From: Lachnospiraceae bacterium UBA7012
Lineage (GTDB): Bacteria; Bacillota; Clostridia; Lachnospirales; Lachnospiraceae
Direction of reading: 5' to 3'
Assembly (NCBI GenBank): GCA_002449595.1
Contig: DJXE01000126.1
Span: 1 to 9,372, forward strand
DNA length: 9,372 bases
Each line of letters starts with the position of its first letter. The first letter of the stretch is position 1. Both the position numbers and the translations under genes were made by a program. Under the pieces are notes generated by a model. That model ran no database searches, was not told the origin of the DNA, and was given only the letters and a program-made list of their open reading frames with translations. Positions 6,254-9,372 of this stretch are shown piece after piece.

Positions 6254-8512
6254 ATGATTGAGATTCTGAATGAAGGCAGCTTGTTCCACCTGACCGCGGG
6301 CGGGACGTCCAGCGTCCTGATGGTGAAGGACGGCCAGCTGTTCTCCCTCTACTGGGGAAAAGCAATCGCCGCCTCCGATCTCGACGGCTACTGCCCGGGG
6401 TACCAGCAGAGCTCATTCGACGAGAACACGGTCTTTGACCGACTGGAATTTGATCCGTGGGACGGGAGACATTTCACGGTTCCCTCGCTGAAGAAAGCGG
6501 GCGGAGAGAACCGGTTCCTGCATGCGGAGTTTGCGGGATACAAGCTGGAGACGGCCTGCAAGGCGGAGAGTGCCGGCCCTTATTCGGCTTATGCGAAGGA
6601 AGTGGCCGCGGCGGGAAATGGCGGCGCGGGCGCTGTGGCGGAAGTCGACAGGCTCACGATCTTCATGAATATTGCGCCGGACGGGATCACTGCGGCGCTT
6701 GAGTATGAGCTTTTCCCGGATGGAATGCTTGCGAAGAGGACTCGCCTGTCTGCGGAGAGCGCCATTGAACTTGAGAGCGTCACGGCTGCCTCAGCAGTCC
6801 TTCCGGAAAAGGAGCAGGTCAAGGCGCACTACACGAGCGGCAAGTGGAACGGCGAGTGGGTCGTGAACGAGCACGCGATGCCCAGTGGCACGCTGGTGCT
6901 GCAGTCCAGGCGCGGAACGACGAGCCATCACGCGAATCCGTCGCTCGCGCTCGCGGAGCCTGAGGCGGGCGAGAACTTCGGCAAGGTCTGGTGGTGCCAG
7001 CTCGGCTACAGCGGCAGCTGGAGCATCCAGGCGGAGCGGACCGGGATCGGGACGACGCGCGTCAGCCTCGGCGAAAACCCGTTTGACTTCTCCGTGACGG
7101 TCAGCCCCGACAATGAATATGTGTCGCCTTGGGTCTACCTCGGATTTACGGAGGGCGGCTTCGGCACGATGTCCCGCAAGTCGCACCGGTTCCTTGAGAG
7201 ATACATCCTTCCGAAGCGCCAGCTGCGGCGTGTGCTTTACAACAGCTGGGAGGCGACGACGTTTGCGGTGAAGGCGTCGGAACAGAAGCGTCTCGCGGAG
7301 AAAGCGGCGAGGATGGGGTGTGAGCTTTTCGTTGTGGATGACGGATGGTTCGGCGAGAGAAACAGCGAGCACGCGGGCCTCGGCGACTGGTTCGTCAACG
7401 AGACGAAGTTCCCGGACGGCCTGGACGACCTCATCGATTACGTGAAGTCGCTCGGCATGGAATTCGGGATCTGGCTCGAGCCGGAGGCGGTCAATCCGGA
7501 CAGCGACCTCTACCGCGCGCATCCGGACTGGGCGTTCCACACGGCGGACCGTGAGCCCCTGCGGCTGCGTGACCAGGTGGAGCTGAACTTCGGCCTGCCG
7601 GAAGTGCAGGAGTACATCCTGAACGTGATCCGTGATCTCCTGGAAAAGCATGACATCCGCTATATCAAGTGGGATATGAACCGTCCGATCGCGGACGTCG
7701 ACGGTGCGCTTGTGGAAGGCGACCCGAGGACGCTCTGGAGAAAGCACACGGACGGCGTCTACATGATCTGGGATACGCTCCGCAAGGAGTTCCCGCACGT
7801 TGAGCTCGAGACCTGCTCGGGCGGCGGCGGACGCATCGATCCCGGCATTCTCCGCTACGCGGATGAGTTCTGGACGAGCGACAACACGGACCCTTACGAC
7901 CGCCTGATGATCCAGTACGGCTGCACGCAGTTTTACCCGGCGTCCGGCATGATGTGCTGGGTGACCGACACGCCGGAGACGAGCGGCCGGGCGAAGAGAG
8001 CGCTGCGCTACAAGTTCCACAGCTCGTTTGCGGGCGGCCTTGGCATCGGCGCGAACATCAATCATTTCTCCGATGCGGAGATCGCTTACTGCGGCAGCCA
8101 GATCGAGCTGTACAAGGATATCCGCCACATCGTGCTCGAGGGCGACCTCTACAGGATCGGCGTGCCCGGCAAGGATAACGTTACTGCAGTGCAGTACGTG
8201 CATCCTTCCACCGGAGAGTCAGTTGTCCTGATGTTCCTGCACAGTGGAACGTTCGCGGATCCGCAGGCGAGGATCCGCCTCATGGGCCTCGATCCCGACC
8301 GGAAGTATGACGTGCGCTACTTCGGCGCCGCACAGCCTGAAAACACCGACATCGGCGACACCTTCGTCGCGAATGCGGACGCCGCCGGCGATGCTTACTG
8401 GGACAACGCCGTGCGCAGCTTCAGCGGCAGCACTCTGATGGGCTTTGGCATCGGCGCGCCCCTGAAGGGCGACTTTGACAGCCGGTGTGTGGTGATTCGG
8501 CCGAAGAATTAA
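6254..8512 (+). CDS. Alpha-galactosidase, glycoside hydrolase family 36
   Basis: This retaining exo-enzyme removes terminal alpha-1,6-galactose from melibiose, raffinose, stachyose or related sugars. Its 752 residues agree with family members of about 730. The order is an N-terminal beta-sandwich (about 1-330), the catalytic barrel (about 330-650) and a C-terminal beta domain. The substrate-pocket motif DDGWFG is at 362-367. The nucleophile is Asp474 in YIKWDMNR, CSGGGGRID lies at 521-529, and the acid/base is Asp543 in WTSDNTD. All key residues are present. There is no signal peptide, so the enzyme is cytoplasmic and needs imported substrate. A short Gly/Ala-rich stretch near residues 115-126 looks like a small loop expansion. 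The upstream gene is an AEC permease rather than a sugar transporter, so the source of substrate is not explained locally. The gene may share a transcript with the permease. Confidence 0.96.
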   Translation: MIEILNEGSLFHLTAGGTSSVLMVKDGQLFSLYWGKAIAASDLDGYCPGYQQSSFDENTVFDRLEFDPWDGRHFTVPSLKKAGGENRFLHAEFAGYKLETACKAESAGPYSAYAKEVAAAGNGGAGAVAEVDRLTIFMNIAPDGITAALEYELFPDGMLAKRTRLSAESAIELESVTAASAVLPEKEQVKAHYTSGKWNGEWVVNEHAMPSGTLVLQSRRGTTSHHANPSLALAEPEAGENFGKVWWCQLGYSGSWSIQAERTGIGTTRVSLGENPFDFSVTVSPDNEYVSPWVYLGFTEGGFGTMSRKSHRFLERYILPKRQLRRVLYNSWEATTFAVKASEQKRLAEKAARMGCELFVVDDGWFGERNSEHAGLGDWFVNETKFPDGLDDLIDYVKSLGMEFGIWLEPEAVNPDSDLYRAHPDWAFHTADREPLRLRDQVELNFGLPEVQEYILNVIRDLLEKHDIRYIKWDMNRPIADVDGALVEGDPRTLWRKHTDGVYMIWDTLRKEFPHVELETCSGGGGRIDPGILRYADEFWTSDNTDPYDRLMIQYGCTQFYPASGMMCWVTDTPETSGRAKRALRYKFHSSFAGGLGIGANINHFSDAEIAYCGSQIELYKDIRHIVLEGDLYRIGVPGKDNVTAVQYVHPSTGESVVLMFLHSGTFADPQARIRLMGLDPDRKYDVRYFGAAQPENTDIGDTFVANADAAGDAYWDNAVRSFSGSTLMGFGIGAPLKGDFDSRCVVIRPKN

Positions 8513-8540
8513 TGCGGCGGGAACCATAAGAGTTAATTAG

Positions 8541-8590
8541 ATGATCAGATCCTCCGGATCGACCGTAGTGTGGTGGGTTCGGGGGATCAT
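8541..8590 (+). other. Long imperfect hairpin downstream of the alpha-galactosidase gene
   Basis: ATGATC (8541-8546) pairs with GATCAT (8585-8590), CCTC with GGGG, GGATC (8556-8560) with GGTTC (8576-8580), and ACC with GGT around a 7-base loop (8565-8571). This gives about 18 pairs, including G-T pairs, with one 4-base bulge. Only three T follow, so it would be a weak intrinsic terminator. It may be a 3' end or processing structure between this gene and the pseudouridine synthase gene. Confidence 0.45.
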
Positions 8591-8664
8591 TTAAGAAGTG
8601 AGATATAAACCTTCAGATCGATCGAAGAAGAGCGAAGTGATCCGAGGGAATTGTTAAGAATAGT

Positions 8665-9372
8665 TTGGATAAGATTCTAGAATACACATTAAAAGAAGAT
8701 GATTTGAGCCAGACGGCGAATGGGCTGGTCAACCTGGTTTTGAAGAATTGTGTCAGGGTGACGGGCCATGAGATCAGTGGTGCGAAGTACACCAGGGATG
8801 GAATCATGGTGGACGGGCAGCGGGTGCGCGTCACGGAGCGGATGCGCCCCGGACAGACGCTTCGAGTCCGCCTGAAAGACTTCGACGATCCGGAGAAGAT
8901 CCTCCCCCTCGAGGGCGGCGTCGAAGTTCTGTATGAAGACGAAGATCTCATCATTGTGAATAAGCCGGCCCGAGTCGCGGTGCATCCGTCCCCCGGCCAT
9001 TACAGGGATACCCTCGCGAACCTTGTCGCGGGGTATTTCGCTGCGCGGGGAGAACAGACCGCCTGCCGTATCGCCGGCCGCCTCGACATGGAGACTTCCG
9101 GCGCGATCGTATTTGCAAAGAACGGCGCCACCGCCGGCCGCCTCTCTCGCGAGCGCCTGCAGGGCCTCTCCGGCCGCCTGTATCTTGCGCTTGTCCACGG
9201 GACCTTCGAGGAGAGTGAAGAAGCGAATGAAGACGGCAGTGCGCTTCCGGAAGAATCAGAAGTATTTCCTGCGTTAAAAAGTAGTACATTTCTGGAGAAT
9301 AATCAGATACTTTCAAACACGGAAGCTAATGATCTTTCTGGAGAAACAAGCAAGCTGCAGGACATTCTTTCA
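8665..9372 (+). CDS. RluA-family RNA pseudouridine synthase (3' end beyond the window)
   Basis: This enzyme isomerises uridine to pseudouridine in rRNA or tRNA. From a TTG at 8665, 236 codons are visible. The N-terminal part (about 1-75), with DGIMVDGQRVRVTERMRPGQTLRVRL, resembles a diverged S4 RNA-binding domain. The catalytic domain shows VLYEDEDLIIVNKPARVAVHPSPGHYRDTLANLV and RLDMETSG (139-146), whose Asp141 is the catalytic aspartate, then RLYLALVHGTFE. Family members usually continue with a short G-x-I-x-x-PI stretch. Here at least 50 acidic, Ser/Asn-rich residues follow to the window edge, in AT-rich DNA that stays open in this frame. The start is uncertain: a stop lies at 8638-8640, no ATG exists in frame before the S4-like region, and GAGGGA (8644-8649) is 15 bases from the TTG. 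ATT 8650 is a less likely alternative. Which RNA site it modifies cannot be told. Confidence 0.85.
   Translation, partial: MDKILEYTLKEDDLSQTANGLVNLVLKNCVRVTGHEISGAKYTRDGIMVDGQRVRVTERMRPGQTLRVRLKDFDDPEKILPLEGGVEVLYEDEDLIIVNKPARVAVHPSPGHYRDTLANLVAGYFAARGEQTACRIAGRLDMETSGAIVFAKNGATAGRLSRERLQGLSGRLYLALVHGTFEESEEANEDGSALPEESEVFPALKSSTFLENNQILSNTEANDLSGETSKLQDILS

Noticed and set aside
6791..8203. 470-codon minus-strand frame opposite the alpha-galactosidase gene
   Set aside because: It is antisense to the conserved GH36 catalytic core and has shadow-like composition and no start signals.

Overview
The window looks like chromosomal DNA from a G+C-rich Clostridia-type Firmicute, most plausibly a Lachnospiraceae-like anaerobe. 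This is an inference from gene content and style: a BMP-family purine-nucleoside lipoprotein with its ABC ATPase, a Bacillus-type xanthine phosphoribosyltransferase, a CbbX/SpoVK-like AAA ATPase, an AEC permease, a cytoplasmic GH36 alpha-galactosidase, strong purine-rich Shine-Dalgarno sites and a probable TTG start. I see no rRNA, tRNA, CRISPR array, transposase or phage gene.

Left half, minus strand, read right to left. A CbbX/SpoVK-like AAA+ ATPase (4897-3698) is followed by a 238-base gap holding a good sigma-A-type promoter. Then come xpt (3459-2887), a BMP-family substrate-binding lipoprotein (2770-1508) and a double-domain ABC ATPase (1367 to beyond the left edge). The permease genes expected for such a transporter would lie to the left of the window. 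Together xpt and the transporter suggest purine nucleoside or base uptake plus salvage: the lipoprotein captures the ligand, the ATPase drives import, and Xpt converts xanthine to XMP. A strong hairpin lies between the lipoprotein and ATPase genes. A four-copy 15-bp tandem repeat covers the end of xpt.

A 281-base divergent gap (4898-5178) separates the two halves. It carries a perfect TATAAT only 7 bases before the permease ATG, which suggests a leaderless transcript.

Right half, plus strand. An AEC-family membrane transporter (5179-6162) is followed by four imperfect 19-bp tandem repeats that run into the ribosome binding site of a GH36 alpha-galactosidase (6254-8512). After a gap with a long imperfect hairpin comes an RluA-family pseudouridine synthase (about 8665 to beyond the right edge). 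Its catalytic domain is interrupted by an acidic, Ser/Asn-rich, AT-rich segment.

Most of the window is ordinary metabolic chromosome. I found no convincing new multi-gene system. The items most worth a second look are the two sets of tandem repeats, the inverted repeat over the xpt -35 box combined with the absence of a purine riboswitch, the leaderless-looking permease start and the insertion in the pseudouridine synthase.
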